From Phlebiopsis flavidoalba (taxonomy: Eukaryota > Basidiomycota > Agaricomycetes > Polyporales > Phanerochaetaceae): 64,000 nt of DNA. This document shows positions 38,270 to 51,829 of the stretch, one piece after another. Every line of letters begins with the position of its first letter. Within the stretch, counting starts at the first letter, position 1. A model generated the notes under the pieces. The model was not told where the DNA came from. It saw only the letters and a list, made by a program, of their open reading frames with translations, and did no database searches. The translations under genes were made by a program, and so were the position numbers. Location of the stretch: contig JAOCPU010000031.1 of assembly GCA_035772785.1 (NCBI GenBank), positions 62,001-126,000 of the forward strand. Direction: 5' to 3'.

Positions 38270-38790
38270 TATGGATTGATTGGTGTGAGCCCCCCCGGGC
38301 CGGGCCGGGTCGGTGGATAGACAGTAGAACGAGATCATACCTCTCGGTTTGTAGTCAATTAGTATGAAAACCACAACAGACTCTGCTTTAGTCACGAAAG
38401 CTGAACGAGCTTCATGACCCGTCAGCCGTGAGTAGGTCACATTGGTTGTTCATGCAAAGTCAATTCGAGCTCACCTGTTCCGTGATGGTCGTTGAATACG
38501 AAGCCTGAGTGTCGTTTCCGCGACTTGACGCTCGCTTGATGTGCACACCAGGCGGTCACGAAACGTTAAACGTCGAACCCGAGTCAATCGATAAGGTATC
38601 AAGATACGTCCTTTCATCCGGTGTATGCAGAATGTACAGGTGGATGCAAAAACAAACTGAAATGAAGAAACAATTACATAGACTAAACCGTAGCTACTCG
38701 TGCCCAACCCATTTAATGTATGTCCACTATTCCGTGTCATTAATTAGACCGACAGAAACACTACCCACAAGGCCACTTCACCTCCTACGT
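38270..38790. other. Short intergenic stretch before calcineurin 3' end
   Basis: No gene recognised. A 207-codon plus-strand frame (38509-39132) runs into the antisense of the calcineurin 3' exon and is taken as a shadow. C/G-rich run at 38288-38312. Confidence 0.4.
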
Positions 38791-41352
38791 TTAGCTTGCA
38801 GGAGACGGAGACGACCGGCCAGAGTCTGTTGCGCCGTTCTTGCCCGACGTCTTGTCGGCAACCTGCTCAGCGAGTTTGTCCAGCTCGGAGTCCGGCGCCG
38901 CGCTCTTGCCGTCGTAGACTTCCTTGATGAGAGACATCGTACTTTCGATACTCCTCCGACGAGTACTTGGACTCGTCATTGTGGTACCAAGGCTCGCCTG
39001 GCGACCATGACCGCGGCGGAACGGTGTGGGGGAGATCGAAGAACCGGTGATCGGGACGTCGGGGGTGGTCGGCGACATGGGGGAGATGGGCGATGGAGGC
39101 GCGGAGCTGGCAGTGGTAATGACCTTCTCTAGAGCAGCCGTTACGCCATTGGCAGGAAACGGGAGCCGTGGGTGCAGCCTCTGGCGTGGTGGGTTGTGAC
39201 ATGAGAGCCCTGCCTTCTTCAGACTCTGCATCATACAAACTCTGGAGGAAGTCTCTCGTTCTCGATATCAGACTTGCGTCTAGATTGTGTTTATTATCAG
39301 TTTTGTGAGGCAGTCATAGAAAGGGCAATGCGTACGCCTCCTCGAAGCCAGAGATGGCATCCTTGATACCCTCCGCGCCCCAACGCAAGGGTACCGTAGG
39401 GTAGTTTGCCCGAGCCAGATACATTCTTGAGCTCTGAAACCTTCTCAGACTCCTCACTACAAACAACGCGATGTGAGCACTTTGATCAACATACATTGTC
39501 GGCACATACCGAAGCAGAGCGAATACGCGAGCCATGCGACCAACAGCCAGAATCTTATTCTTGATGACCTTCCTACGCTCAACGGATTCCTCTGACGATG
39601 GTGTAGGCGATGTAAGAGTCTCCTCATCAGAGCTTTCCTCCAGCTCCTCCTTTGTGCAACAGTTGAGCATCGCGAGAAGCATGTCGGTGACTGGGTGTCA
39701 TGTCAACGACTGGGCTTAGACACTCGATGTGATGACTCACTCTTCTCGCCCACGAATGGCAGACTCCATGTAAAGGCATCCATGAAGTTCGGCAACCAGT
39801 ACGGGTGCGGCGTCGAGTTGAACTGCCTGATGTTGAGGACGTTGCTCTCATACTTAAGAATGGCCGCCTTATTGTTATAGACATCCAAGTAGTTGGGAGC
39901 GGAGAAGAGGGTCATGACGGATGGGAAGCCTGTTGTTCTCGTTTTCCGGTACATACGGTATCTAAAAGTTTGCATCAGCATGGCGCGGTACAATGGCGAG
40001 ATGTCACTGACCCTGCATCCTGCGCTTCATGCGCACATCGAAATGATGGAAAGCAGCTTGTTTCTCTCGAGGAACTGACATGCGGCTTGGTAGCTATGTA
40101 ATGATCAGATTAAGCATTCGACGAAGTGTTAGGATCGCTTACGTGAAGAAGTACGAGCATCAGCCCCGAACATGATTGTGTACGAAGCTGTCCGAAGTCT
40201 TCTCCTGACCAAAATCCTCGACGGGGTCTGACCATAGAATGTCACACATACGACCTTGGGTTGGTGGTTCACGGAACCGATCAATCTGCGTAGGCGGATC
40301 AGCCTTTCATGTATCCAGATGTCCTAGTGATGCAATGGCGTACTCACGTTGCGAATATCGTCCAGTGTGTGCAGCTCCGGTGATAGACCACCATGAATAC
40401 AGAAGAATTGCTTGTTCATGATAGCAGAGAGAGGCAGGGCGCAGAAAGATTGCATGCAAGCATCGTAGATACGCTCAGAATACTTGCGTTTGCCTATGAT
40501 AGTGTCATCGCCAGTGTGTATTGAGAACTGTAGCAACTTACACTCAAGTTTGAAGGTAAAGTAATCCGTCAAGTGCCGACACTCGTGATTGCCTCGCAGG
40601 AGAAGAGGGTATCTGGGTACCAGATTTTGAGGGTCCACAGGTATAGAACACACTAATGAGAATGTCAAGGTCTGCCCCGTGTGCTATTGGCAAGTAGGCC
40701 CACCTCGATACTAAAAGTAGCCACGGTCCACGTAGTCACCCAGGAAGAGATATCGTGTGTTGGCAGGGCCTGCCACCGATCTCGAAGAGTTTCATAAGGT
40801 CATACTAGGCACACATGTAAGGGCCACAATCATCGTATGTGCATAATGGGACGGGATGAACGTACGTATTGCCCATGGATATCGCCACAAACTACGAGTT
40901 GCGTAACAGCTCAATAAGCGGAGTCGCAACAAGCAACAAGTAAGTCGTACCTGTCACGGGAGCATCACGTAGAGCAGGTTGGGCTCCGCACGCAATATCT
41001 CAGTTCCTTTCTCCAGGATATACAACGCATGTTCTTCGCTTATCCGGCCTTCACGGTAAAAGTGGTTCTTGAGGAAAGCATGGTCTGGTTTTTGACAAGG
41101 ATCTTCGCGCGAGAAAAACTGTTCGTCGGTGGGGAGGGTCATGGCAGGGGCTTGAACCTGACAGTATCAAGGTAAGCCCTGAGCAGTCTGGTGACACGCA
41201 CAAGAGGCACATACATCTTTCCACTACACGCTCTTGGGTACTGATCATGAAGCCATTCTCTAGCTGATGCTGAGTGAAGTCGATCTCAGGCGTGGGTCCT
41301 TGTGCTGGATCTGCCCTATGGCCTTTTCAATATGTTTCTGAGTAGCACTCAT
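38791..41352 (-). CDS. CNA1: Calcineurin A, Ca2+/calmodulin-dependent protein phosphatase catalytic subunit
   Basis: PP2B catalytic subunit; with calcineurin B and calmodulin it dephosphorylates Crz1-type factors in stress and growth signalling. Start [20 protein letters not shown] at 41352. Exons then read [49 protein letters not shown] (metal site, near 40880), [16 protein letters not shown] (near 40740), [20 protein letters not shown] (near 40600), [20 protein letters not shown] (near 40400), [16 protein letters not shown] and [20 protein letters not shown] (39960-39850), the B-subunit-binding helix, [12 protein letters not shown], the calmodulin-binding segment [20 protein letters not shown] (near 39575-39515), [15 protein letters not shown] (near 39350) and the C-terminal [20 protein letters not shown]. 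The stop is at 38791-38793. About ten short introns with GT..AG ends fit. Single-base shifts (for example a C inserted before the GAEGIKDA block) break several exons, although residues are otherwise highly conserved. Confidence 0.95.
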
Positions 41353-43171
41353 ACTTGCGTCCTATACCGCCGAGGGCTTTAAGTGAGGTTTTAAAAGGGG
41401 ACGAGGATGAGGCGTATCGTCGTGAAGGATGGAAAGAGAGATCTGGAGCGCGTATGCTATGCTAACCAGGCACTTTGCGGGGTTTGAAATCGTATTGTAT
41501 ACTTTGACCAATCTAGATAAGAAGATTCTGTTACTAGTCAATCGGCCCTTCAACAGAGCCGGTTACTTACGACAGTTCACAAGCCTTCCGAAAACGTGGG
41601 TAAGTAGATAGTATATCGTCTTATATCTCAGGTTGTTATGATCCAAAAAGTACAACGGTAGCACATGCTTTGCAATATTGAAGTCCAACTCTAGCCCAAC
41701 GAATGAAACCTCGTAGCACCGCAAACAGCTGGTAATAGCGGGGCCAGTATAGAATTCAGAGCGGACGACGGAAATGGTAAAGCTATGACAGGAGTAGATA
41801 GACCAAATACACAGATCAAACCCTCAACGTACCGTTGAGACCAAGGTATATGCCGTATACGTATTGAGCAAATCTACGCACGGTAAAATGAGATATAAGA
41901 AGTAATGGGATTGATGAAGACTCACGCCGCAAAGATACAATGTGTTGGATATGAATAGACACACCCAATTGTTCTTGAGGATGATCGGCACCAAAAACAG
42001 CTGAGGCGAGGTATAGTGTCATAGTAAAAATGGGGAAAAACGCATTTTGTGAGTTGTGAACATCAAATTCATAAGCCCACTCTACTGAAGAGTACTGCTG
42101 CTGAGTTGCGTGGGATGGCGGCGAAACTCAACATCGTTCACTAAAAGTGCGGATAGGGTGGTCTAGAGAAGCTAAATCGGGCTAGAGGCCTAAAAGCGTC
42201 ATAAAAGCGTCATGAGACGGTCAACACCGCCGGGACTAGTCGACATACGTACCAGAGGGACAAGTTTGCAATCACAATTCCGACTCTAGCAAATAGTCAC
42301 GGAGGATCATAAGGGAGAGGAGCTAGTTGTATACCTTGGCAATAGACCGTGTACGAATATACAACACTGACCATGCAATAGCGGAGACTGTTTCACAATG
42401 CGTGCACAGTAGGCAAGCCGAGCGGCCACGCAAAACGGCACTACACACCTGGACAAGCAGGCAGATAAGAGTATAACCCTATACATATCGCTGCGGTCAT
42501 CGCAGTGCTGCCAAAGTATTCTTCGTTTCTATCCGCAGCGATTAGCTGCAATCTCGTTTCTACTTAGGACGCAACGAGGACTAACGCATTTGTGGAGATA
42601 TACGTTCCGGTGGTAGGCACTGCAGCATAAATCAGTCCCCAAGATTTGAATAATAATTTGAATGCAATAGGGATTTGCTCACACCCTCTCTTGGCGGGTG
42701 CTATACACAAGGTAACGTGAGGTTGCATGCTGCATAAGCTCACAAAGTCCTATGTCCTAGTCATCGAACGTGTCCTGATGCACTGCCATGACATGAAGTT
42801 TAACGTATCCAATCTGGTGTTACTCTTAGAAGTCGCCTAATGAGATTACAGGGATCGCGCGACTTGAATTATCCCACCACGCGACGAGGATGGACGCGAC
42901 AGTCCCGGACGGGCATACCATGGAGGTCTTGTGCCATTGATGGGGATGCACTTGGCGAGCAAGGGGCAGTTACCGACATCTTTGCAGCAGTCTTTTTTAA
43001 CGTTGGGAGTAATGGCTCTAGGGATTTGTGTAGGGTGATAACCAGAAACTATGAGATATTAGAAAAATGTTAGCGTTTTCCACGTCGTTCAAGCCGTTTG
43101 GGTCGCGTTAGTCCGGACTCCGGGACTGAGCGCACATACCCTTTCAAGCAAAATAGAACTCCGACTCAAAG
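41353..43171. other. Divergent intergenic region between calcineurin and WW-domain gene
   Basis: AT-richer than its surroundings, with no recognised gene. Frames at 41429-41611 and 42840-43073 (+) show no motif. It should hold the promoters of both flanking genes. Confidence 0.45.
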
Positions 43172-46100
43172 ATGAGCGCTAAAAAACCACGTCGGAGTAG
43201 GAGTATTTCAGTCTCAAGTGTAAGCGGCGATCGAAATACCCCTCCAACCTTCTCATGCTCAACGAAGCGCTTTGAGCCTGCATAATTCCTCCACCACATC
43301 TTTCACAACCAGCTCGGAAACGGGACCATGGAGAGGAGGACGCCTGAGGTCTTGGATTGGGGTAACGAAGACGATTGAGATTCAAGTGTCGGAATCCTAC
43401 AGAGCCAATGGGCAAGACGACGCTGAAGACGCCGTCTCGCTTGGTGGCGACGAGGACGACGAAATCTACCCGTATCAGGCTACCTCTCACGAGGACGCCT
43501 CCGAGACTCAGCAGAGCTTTACCAGGTCTTCGCACACTCCTCAGTCAAAGCAGCCATGCAAAGTACGACCTTCAACGAGAAGAACCGGGTACCCCCCCGA
43601 AACCCCTCGCTCGAGCCACTGATTCCGCTCAGCTTCGTCGCTCGCAGTCTCTGGGCCAAATGACTCACGCTCTGCCACCGAAGCCTACCTCCATTCGCGC
43701 CACCACCGTCGCCACACGCCACACCAGCAACGACAACGACCTTGGCAAGCGCCATGGTTTTTCGAGACAGACGACTCGAACGGTCCACTCGAAAAACGTA
43801 TCTGGCTCTCGTGACCGGTGGTACTGGGCTGCCGCCAGACTGGGAAGAGAGGTATCCCAGAACTAGGAAACAAGGGTCCCTACTATTACAATGCGAAAAA
43901 CCTATGAATCGACGTGGACGCGACCTGGTCTCGTCGACTCTAGCTCTTCCTCCCCCCGCCAAAGGGCGCGATACTGATGGCGTCCGTATGAAAAGCTGAT
44001 ATCCCTCCTCGACATGATGTACCGAGCGACTTCGTGCAATCCTCACTAAGAGAGGGTCAACGACGGATCTCGAATGGACGACTCTCTTTACTTACAACGA
44101 CCGACACTACCGTCCTACAGCTGCTGGTGGTGCGCCTCCTGGAGCTGATCCCACCCTCGATATTCCAATCCGCACATGGTACGACTCCCCGCCTGCCACC
44201 TCGTCCACTCTCCCCAAGAGACTCGGACAAACGAAGAGATGCGCGCGCTGGTTTCTCCAAAATCATCTTCACGTCGATATGCATCAATCGTCGGAACGAC
44301 CCGCTCGTTCACACAGAGAGCCGTCTCCTCTTCCAGCTGAGAGAGCCGCGTCTAGCGCGATGGTATTAGCGCCGAACCAAAGTGCCCGTCCAGGACAGGG
44401 TCATGGGGACCGATCTCGACCTCCTCAAGCCCAAAATGACCACCCGCGGTGCGGGGACTTTCTCCCCAGAATTTCGAGGCCGCCGATTTGCGCGACGACG
44501 TACCTTCCGTAGCCCATGCGTCAATAACCAAGAACACCGCGCATGCCCAGGTACGTTATCAGCCTTGCTCCCTCCCATCATCCCTCCTAGTCGTCCGTCT
44601 CGCCCGGCGTGTAGCGCTCCCGAGGTGGAGGATACTCTGCCTCGCAATTATCTCGAGAAGCCTCGGGAGGTGGATCCTACCATATGCATATACCTGTTCT
44701 CTCATATCCACATGTTCCTTTCTGCCCGCCCCCTGGCCCGTCATGGAATCCATTTTTTTGCTGTTCTTTGGTTCGTCGTCGCTCCGTATTCCTTCACGTT
44801 CTTAACACAATGCTCTTTGTCCTTTCGTATAGGGCCTCGGTCACCACCTTCACACGCTCGCGATCCCTTGCCCACCCGCGACGGTACCCGGACCACGATA
44901 CAATCGACCGCGATTCGCGACAAAAGAGCCGCTTCGACCAGCCACACCGTCATCTTCAGTTCAACACACAAGAGCCGACAACTCTTATTCGTCGGAAAAC
45001 ACATTCCCCAGCGTGGTGAGAACGCGCGATTACGACGCTGAACATGATTTTAAGCCATGAAGCGTAGACGTTGTGGACGAAGACCTGAATAGACGCCACT
45101 CGTCACCCGATCGCGGTTCCTTTTCCCCTGCGGCCTCGATGGGCACTCTCCACAACCAGATGCATCAAGTTGAGTGACATAGTAGAGCATTGTGACATTT
45201 CACATTAACAATGTTTCATGCAGGTGCCAAAAAAAGGGCACCTCTTCCTCCCCAAAGTGAACACTTCCAACAAGTCGCACGAGGCCGACCTTCCGCGGAC
45301 CCGCAAACGTCCCTTCCCCCGGCTTATGCTTCACAGGTTGATAGTCACGCAGATTCTCGTGGACCTGCAGCGTACTCTGATGTTCCTTCGGTCACGAGAG
45401 GATGTTCGGGCCTCATTCACACGACTGAGAGAAAATGAGCATCGCCCATTATTCCAGCCGTCCTCGTTACGACAATCCAAGGGTGGACGACGTAATGGAC
45501 GTTGACTACCATTCGCAGACGTTCGTCTCGGAGGGCTCTTCGCGTACCGAACCACCTGCTCGTCCTCGAGGCAATGACCGCCCAGCTCTTGATTTGCAAA
45601 TGGAAACACTTTTCCCAAAGGCCCTCGGCCATGTCGAGAGCTCATGGGATCTCAGTATCGCATACACCACCCTCGCCTTCGCCAGTCTTGCCTTCCGTGC
45701 CTATACGAATGCCCGAACCATCCAACGGTACCAAACCAAACCGGTGGACCTCAGTCGCATCTGCGACAAGATGCAAACCCTCCAGGTCGTACCACGGGTC
45801 TCCCCTCAGGCCCTAGGAGATACGGCGACTATCCCGAAACCGAAAGACGACCATCTAGGTTCCAAGATATTCCCAGTAACAAGGTATGCTAACTACTTAT
45901 ACCGCGAAATTCCAGCTGTTGACACGTCCCGGTAGGATACGCCCATAAGACATGGCCGGACGAGACGACGAGCTTCAACAGTCTAGTGCGAAACCATCAG
46001 GTACAACTAGCATTCCTGTTGGGGGAATCGACCACTCTCCGCCATGATTTCCTCAGATCCTCCTGCGCGTCCCCCTGTGACAGATAAAGCACACGTTCTC

Positions 46101-48430
46101 AGCACGCTTCTGATACCGTTGAAACAGGTAGGGCTCTTTCGCATAGTGACTACCTTTCTCTTTACTCAGGTCTATCCTCAGCCTTCTTATCGTCCCCCGC
46201 CTCGTCACTGGACGCGACCGCCCTCAATGCATCTGTCCCATGGACGCGGAAACCGTATGTTGGTCCTACCGTGTCACGTCTACGACGGTTATACTGTATC
46301 ACTCGCGCGTTTGATAGTCGATCATAGCTCCTACCCGCTCTCAATTTAATGTACCGCCGCCTCATCCATTGCCTCGCTCTCTGGATGATGCTCCTCCGGC
46401 CTCTAGTTCCCGCTCCGGTCGGCAGGTACGTTCCTACCAGCCTCCTTCAACTACGTCTCCCTAACCCAATGGTGTCATAGTCTCGCTTTATCCCCCCATA
46501 GCCTCCCACAGAATCGGAACCGAGCGAGGCTCCCGCATATGGCTAACACGCGAGGAATCCCTATCTCAGACAATGGCCCTCAAGAAGTCGCTCCGGGTCG
46601 AGACCTTCGTGGCGCTGATGCTGGTCGTGATATGCCCCCAACAAGATATGACCCCAAGCCGACCCACCGGCGTCGGGTCACCGCGAAGATGTTGCTCCTC
46701 GACAGCCGTACTATTCCAACTCCACACCCCCTCCTGTATGCCTGTGCTACGACAGAGACGTAACACCGTCGGTCCACCGCTCAGCACACCGTATGTACAA
46801 CCTCCTATAACACGCGAACCACTGCCCGAATCCGGAGCTCGCGAGTGTACCCTCGCGATCCACCGTACTACGCACGTGAGACCGGCGTGATTCCTCCTTA
46901 CTACCACATAGTCGGGGTGAGAACGACTGAGCGTCGAGCGCCCCGATATACATTCCGACCGTGGTCGTGCTGGTTTCGAGCCGTCCCTTCCGCCCCCACC
47001 TCCAGGTCCCCCTCATTCTGGTATCAGTCGGGCGTGGTTCGTGGTCGCCCCGAGTCATAAGCCAGAGTACAGGATACGACTCCACCCTCACGAAGGCCCC
47101 CAGCTATTCATGTAAAATTTTGGCAACGCTTACGGGGCGCCTCCACGGCCACACCTGTATCGCCGTGGTGCCTCGTTTGTACTCGACCGTCTCTCATTGA
47201 GTGATCCCGCCCACTGGCTAACCCATCCAACCTCCACGCCTCCACGGAGCGACTGCAGAGAACCTCCCCAAACGAGGTCTTGTCCAGAATATCGATTGGG
47301 CTTTTTTACCACCGCACGCCCCTTTCTTTGCAGAGTAGACGCGAAGCTAGATTTTTGGGGGGGCCCGAGATGAACGCGGGCCCATGGAAAACGGTCGAGG
47401 AAGGGGGCAAAGAAACGGGCTAATATGGGGTAAGGACGGTATTGGATTTTTGAGTAAAGTACACGACTGCTGCGGCCCTGCTTCATGTGTTGCTGCACAC
47501 ACTTGCAAGAACCACGAGAAGAGAACAACAGCGCAAGAACGTACGCGGACTTCAGAATGTTGGCGAACGTGGTCGCTCTCCATTATAGCAACTATTGACT
47601 TCATTTACGACATATCTTACCAGGTCTATCGAGTTCATATGGCTGTCGTCGTTTGCATCCTGCCGTGACTCCATCTGTTCAAACTGTCCAGGCCGAAACG
47701 CGATACACGCACTACTGGATTAGCTGTGCATCTATTCCCCATCAAAGCCTACCCCGATCGGCTACCATCGACACAACACATTTTCCGTGACGTTTGGGTG
47801 GCCAACAACGCGAGTTGACTTTCAGACTGTTTGTCGGGAAATCTCACTTGAAGTAGTGAATGGATCTCTCGTCTGCGATTGTCGTGAACGTGCTCGGTTG
47901 AATGTGGCAAAAAACTTCGTGGTGCGGAGAGGAACTCCCCTGTTTAGCAATCTTTTCCTTCATACTGCCAGCGATCTCTCGGGCTACCATTCAATTACGC
48001 TGCCGCGTCCTGGGACCTCACTCATACGACCGCTATGCACCCTCACTCACCAAGTACGAGTCGATTCGTGCCCGAATACGAAGGAAACCACACGCCACCG
48101 GAAATGCCGCGCTCCCAAGTGTGCTTACTCCTGCGTGAGGCCGTGAGAGAAAGCTCACTGGTCGTAGAGCCAGAGCTTACACACTCCCCAGTCAAACGGT
48201 CCAACATTGACAATCCATGGAGTACCATCAAATGCCTGACCCTTCGGTGTCTCAAAAGCCCGCATCGAACTTTGCCGTCTTGTTAGTAAACCATATGTCG
48301 CAGCCGCCTCTTCCTACCCCGGGTCTAGACGCCCCGCCCACAACCAGGATGAGCCCTGTGCCATGGTATTGCAGATGCACTCGCACGTTACACAACTTAT
48401 CTCACACGTACGTGCCCCTACCGGGATAAG
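43172..48430 (+). CDS. WW-domain, proline-rich disordered protein (may be two genes)
   Basis: Start MSAKKPRRSRSISVSSVSGD at 43172, an Arg/Ser-rich head, then an acidic stretch (DDAEDAVSLGGDEDDEIYPY). A WW domain follows at 43824-43930: LPPDWEERYP, then GNKGPYYYNAK, then TYESTWTRPG once two one-base shifts are crossed. Both signature Trp and the aromatic block are present, so proline-motif binding is expected. Downstream the three frames alternate in Pro-, Arg-, Tyr- and Ser-rich, charged sequence (IPPRHDVPSDFVQSS; YPRDPPYYARETGVIPPYY near 46850). Introns are credible at 44551-44589, about 44690-44830, 46126-46168 and 46425-46480. Such chains are common in splicing or RNA-processing WW proteins, but the function is not established. 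Only the first 1.4 kb is firm; continuation to 48.4 kb is inferred from composition. Confidence 0.55.
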
Positions 48431-49689
48431 CCAGCTGTTGCTCACGCAGTTCCTGTATGCGCACATACAACTACTCAGTTCACATACCTTAATGGTCAGT
48501 TGCAGTGGCTTGTATGAATCACTAAACTTGGCTTGCAGAATAATTTTGCGACCATTCTCGACCAAGTCACGCCTTCGGGTCTACTCATTGCAGGATTCTT
48601 AAACACTGCTCCCCCAGAGGATTGTGACCCACAAAATTCACCAACAATCCTTCTTGGCGCCGTGGACGAAAGCAAACAGCATGATAGAGATCGGATACGA
48701 ACGCCGTTCAGGTAAGCCTCACAAACATTCCCGCTATCTAGACTACCGGTTAGTACACCCGTGAATGTATATATTGTGGCCCTGCAAAAAAATCTGTACA
48801 CCTTGTGAAAAAAAAAAAATTCATGGCGTTATTCCTCCTAATATAAAGGCGTCTTCTGGGACGTACTGGGACTTCCGGAGCGATCCTCTATTCCTTTGTC
48901 TAACGTCGCGGTCCTCGTAAGAATTCTCCCGTCACCCCTCAGCCTTTGCAGGCTATCTAGCGCGTTGTCACGATTATACGAATGAATGAACAGCAGACTG
49001 GAGAGGTGCATATATAATCCACTTTGCAATCCAAGGCTCGTAAGAGCGCAGTGCTTTCGGCAATCCCCGTCGCAGGGTCGTGGGCGCCAAAACTCATAAC
49101 AGTGAGCTCATACGTGTCACCACGAACGAGCTCACCATATGTCTAACGTTCCTCAGCAGATTCACGACCCTCGAGGTTCCCAAGCCAGGAACGTGCCCGC
49201 AGGGGGCCCGCGTATGCCGGTTCGCTGAACCCGCTTTTGCAGGCACGCATCAATCTTAACGCGAACACCTCACTCTTCTTCCCTCCTGGGCATCATCGGA
49301 GGACCCCGCGTCTCGCTGCAGCTACTCTTGCGCACGGGATCGCAGGTCTCTGATCAGTGCCTCAAAGAACGCAACAATCCCGTAGGCGGGGAATTATAGA
49401 CCGGCTGTACAACGCCCCGAGTATCCAGGTCGCACATCTCCCCAGCTGCACTCTCGCATCACCGCCGCACGGTACGTCTGTCCCACCCTCCCCCTGTCGG
49501 GCGACAAAGGAAGAGCCACTCACCGCGGAGAACCTGGATGAGTTTTGAACAAGAGGTTTCAGAAAGTAGGATTCTGATAAGAAATAAGGCGAGCCGAGAA
49601 GAGTAACTTCCCCCGTGGATACAAGAACATACCTTGGCCTCGAATGCTATTACCCAGCCCGCCTCGCGAAGGGCGAAGATACACTCTCT
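48431..49689. other. Stretch upstream of eIF4E with a possible first exon
   Basis: An A-run at 48808-48820 and a TATATAA near 49010 lie here. ATG 49139 opens a 29-codon frame (MSNVPQQIHDPRGSQARNVP). A frame at 49357-49548 ends in EEPLTAENLDEF. These could be the disordered N terminus of the eIF4E protein, the tail of the WW gene, or a separate small gene; I cannot decide. Confidence 0.3.
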
Positions 49690-50705
49690 GTCGATGGCAT
49701 CATAGCGGGAAACCACCCGAGCCAGACACGATCGAGGATCCAACAATGACTTCGCTTGGGCTGCGCGTTAATAAGCCCCTGAGCTCCCTCTCGAAAAATA
49801 CCTGGTATGCATGCACGCGACGTCTTTTTCTTTGCGCCTGCGCTCACACCCTCGTTCCAGGACGATCTTCCACGATTGTAAATCCAAGATGCCCTTCACC
49901 GCGCTGCTCACAGCGCCAGGCGAACACCCTCCGCCATCTGCCCATCCTGCTGCGGACACCGAGGGACTTACGAGGCTGGTCTTAATCCCCGTCATAGAGA
50001 GGAGTTCGACACTGTCGAGTCCTTCCTGTCGCTACTTCAACTGGCTCAAGCCACCTTCCAACTTGAACGTAACTCCAACTACCACCTCTTTAAGTCGGGC
50101 AATCAAGCCGATGTGGGAATAACGATGCAAATGCCAATGGTGGCAAGTGTGGTCGTTACCATGAAGAACAATCCCCAGCTGCTCGATCGTTGTTGGAGCT
50201 GGCTCGCCATGGCTCTCGTCGGCGAGGACCTCGATGAGGGGGATGAAATTTGTGGCGCTGTCGTCAGTCTCAGGAGCAAAGTTGACCGCATACAACTTTG
50301 GACACGCTCAAAGGAAGACGTTGAAAAGATCAACGGTATCGGCAAGAAGATGGTCAAGTTGCTTGACATCTCAGAGGCGAGATGTATCGGCCTCGAGTTC
50401 CAGGTAATTCAAGTTAAACTCAAGCCATATATGTCTATACTCACTCGGCGTATGAAGTACAACACAGATGATCGTCCGACTCCAAACAAATTCCTCGCCA
50501 TCCAATCACTGCCACAGACTTGCATACCGCAGCTCATTCCACGTCAAACCTGGCTTCAACTCTCCCGTTGCTGGCCGAGCGGAGAGGGCCCAGGCTCCCA
50601 GGTACCAGCGGGTGGTCCTCCCGCCCAGGGCGGTGCATTCGCCAACTTTGGCATTGGTGGTGGCGGTGTCCTCGGTCGGCTCAGGCTGGAGGAGGCAAGC
50701 GATGA
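49690..50705 (+). CDS. eIF4E-family mRNA cap-binding protein
   Basis: Binds the 7-methylguanosine cap for translation initiation or, in 4EHP-like members, its repression. The exon up to 49802 reads EDPTMTSLGLR and PLSSLSKNTW, with the Trp codon split by an intron (GTATGC at 49803 to CCAG 49860). The next exon reads TIFHDCKSKMPFTALLTAPG, then TYEAGL, EFDTVESF, RYFNWLKPPSNL and IKPMWE in shifting frames to 50120. Then come VVTMKNNPQLLDRCWSWLAM, ALVGEDLDEGDEICGAVVSL, RSKVDRIQLWTRSKEDVEKI and NGIGKKMVKLLD to 50370, with the conserved Trp residues and basic cap-contacting Arg. After EFQ an intron (GTAATT, 50404) precedes the tail YNTDDRPTPNKFLAIQSLPQ. Glycine-rich sequence ends at TGA 50703-50705. 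The insert-rich loop and tail look like the fungal class II form. The N-terminal start is unresolved. Confidence 0.9.
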
Positions 50706-51829
50706 TTGCGACGGTTGTTGTCTCTACATGTATTTGGAAGGAAACAAGTGTACGTATAAGGAAATGGCTCAATGTCTTCGCAATACTTGTAGTATACATT
50801 CGATTGTAAGCTTCTTGAGACCTTCTTCGACATCGATCATTGTGCACAGCGCAAATGCTCATCGTTCAGTTGTACCATGCACACCTCACTAATGCACGTC
50901 TGTAACTGATGAATTCGATACGATCTCATAATCGCAGACCCGTCTGATCAAATTTTCAGCTCCCCGTGGTCGTAGACGTCGTGTGAGTACTCTAGCAGTT
51001 CAGCGCGGATACTCTTACTTACGGCCGATGTGCAGGATGTACGTTAATATTTCGTGTCGCATCAAGTTGCCCTTTCCTGGGCCACCAACGTCCCCACATT
51101 TCACCGGGACTATCATGATTTTACATATATATGTGTTCTGACACCTAGCTTCTTCCCTGCAACCATTGACGAGGCAATGACAGACAGACAGTCTTGGTTG
51201 ACCAACTCCACTGTTCAGCGCGTACCCTGCACCGTTTCCTCCCGTGACCCTTCCCTTTCCTTGGCTTGTCTTTACTGGATATTCTTTTGCACTAGGATGC
51301 AGCGGTGGCAGTGGGATTGCGTGACGACCGTCTGGTGATACCAGTCGCCATTCATGTGATGATCGGGGATACTATGCGCCCGGAGGGGGAACTACTGTGG
51401 GGGTCTCCTCGTACGCAAAGCTCCCCGGTAGTCTCAAGACAGTCCTCTCGCGTGGCAATATCATGTTCGTCAAATTACCCCTCTTGTCCTGGGCTTACCA
51501 GCCAATTGTAGTCTACCTTTCAGTCAGTGGCTGCAGGGGGAAACGCCAAAGACATGCAAACGTGTCGACTCCCTCAGTTTGCTCTACCCAATGCCCTCAC
51601 CCCGCAAGTCTGGCACCTGGGCATCCAACGACGTGACACACTACCGAGGTGGTGGATGCAGGAGATGAGTCGGTTTCGTATCTGCGAGTATCATACACAG
51701 TGCCCCATGCGCAGGCAGACGAAGTGGTTAGGAGCGTGGAGATTGAGAGAATCTTCATGACTTGAGATTCATGTGACGCAGGCGAAGTGGGGCTCTTTTT
51801 CTTGAAAGTGTGCTGTGCTAATTTATGCA
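50706..51829. other. Unrecognised stretch after eIF4E
   Basis: Frames at 51054-51338 and 51397-51636 (+) carry possible short introns (for example GTCTAC..CAG near 51510-51526) but no recognised domain. It could hold a small expressed gene; no function can be given. Confidence 0.25.
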
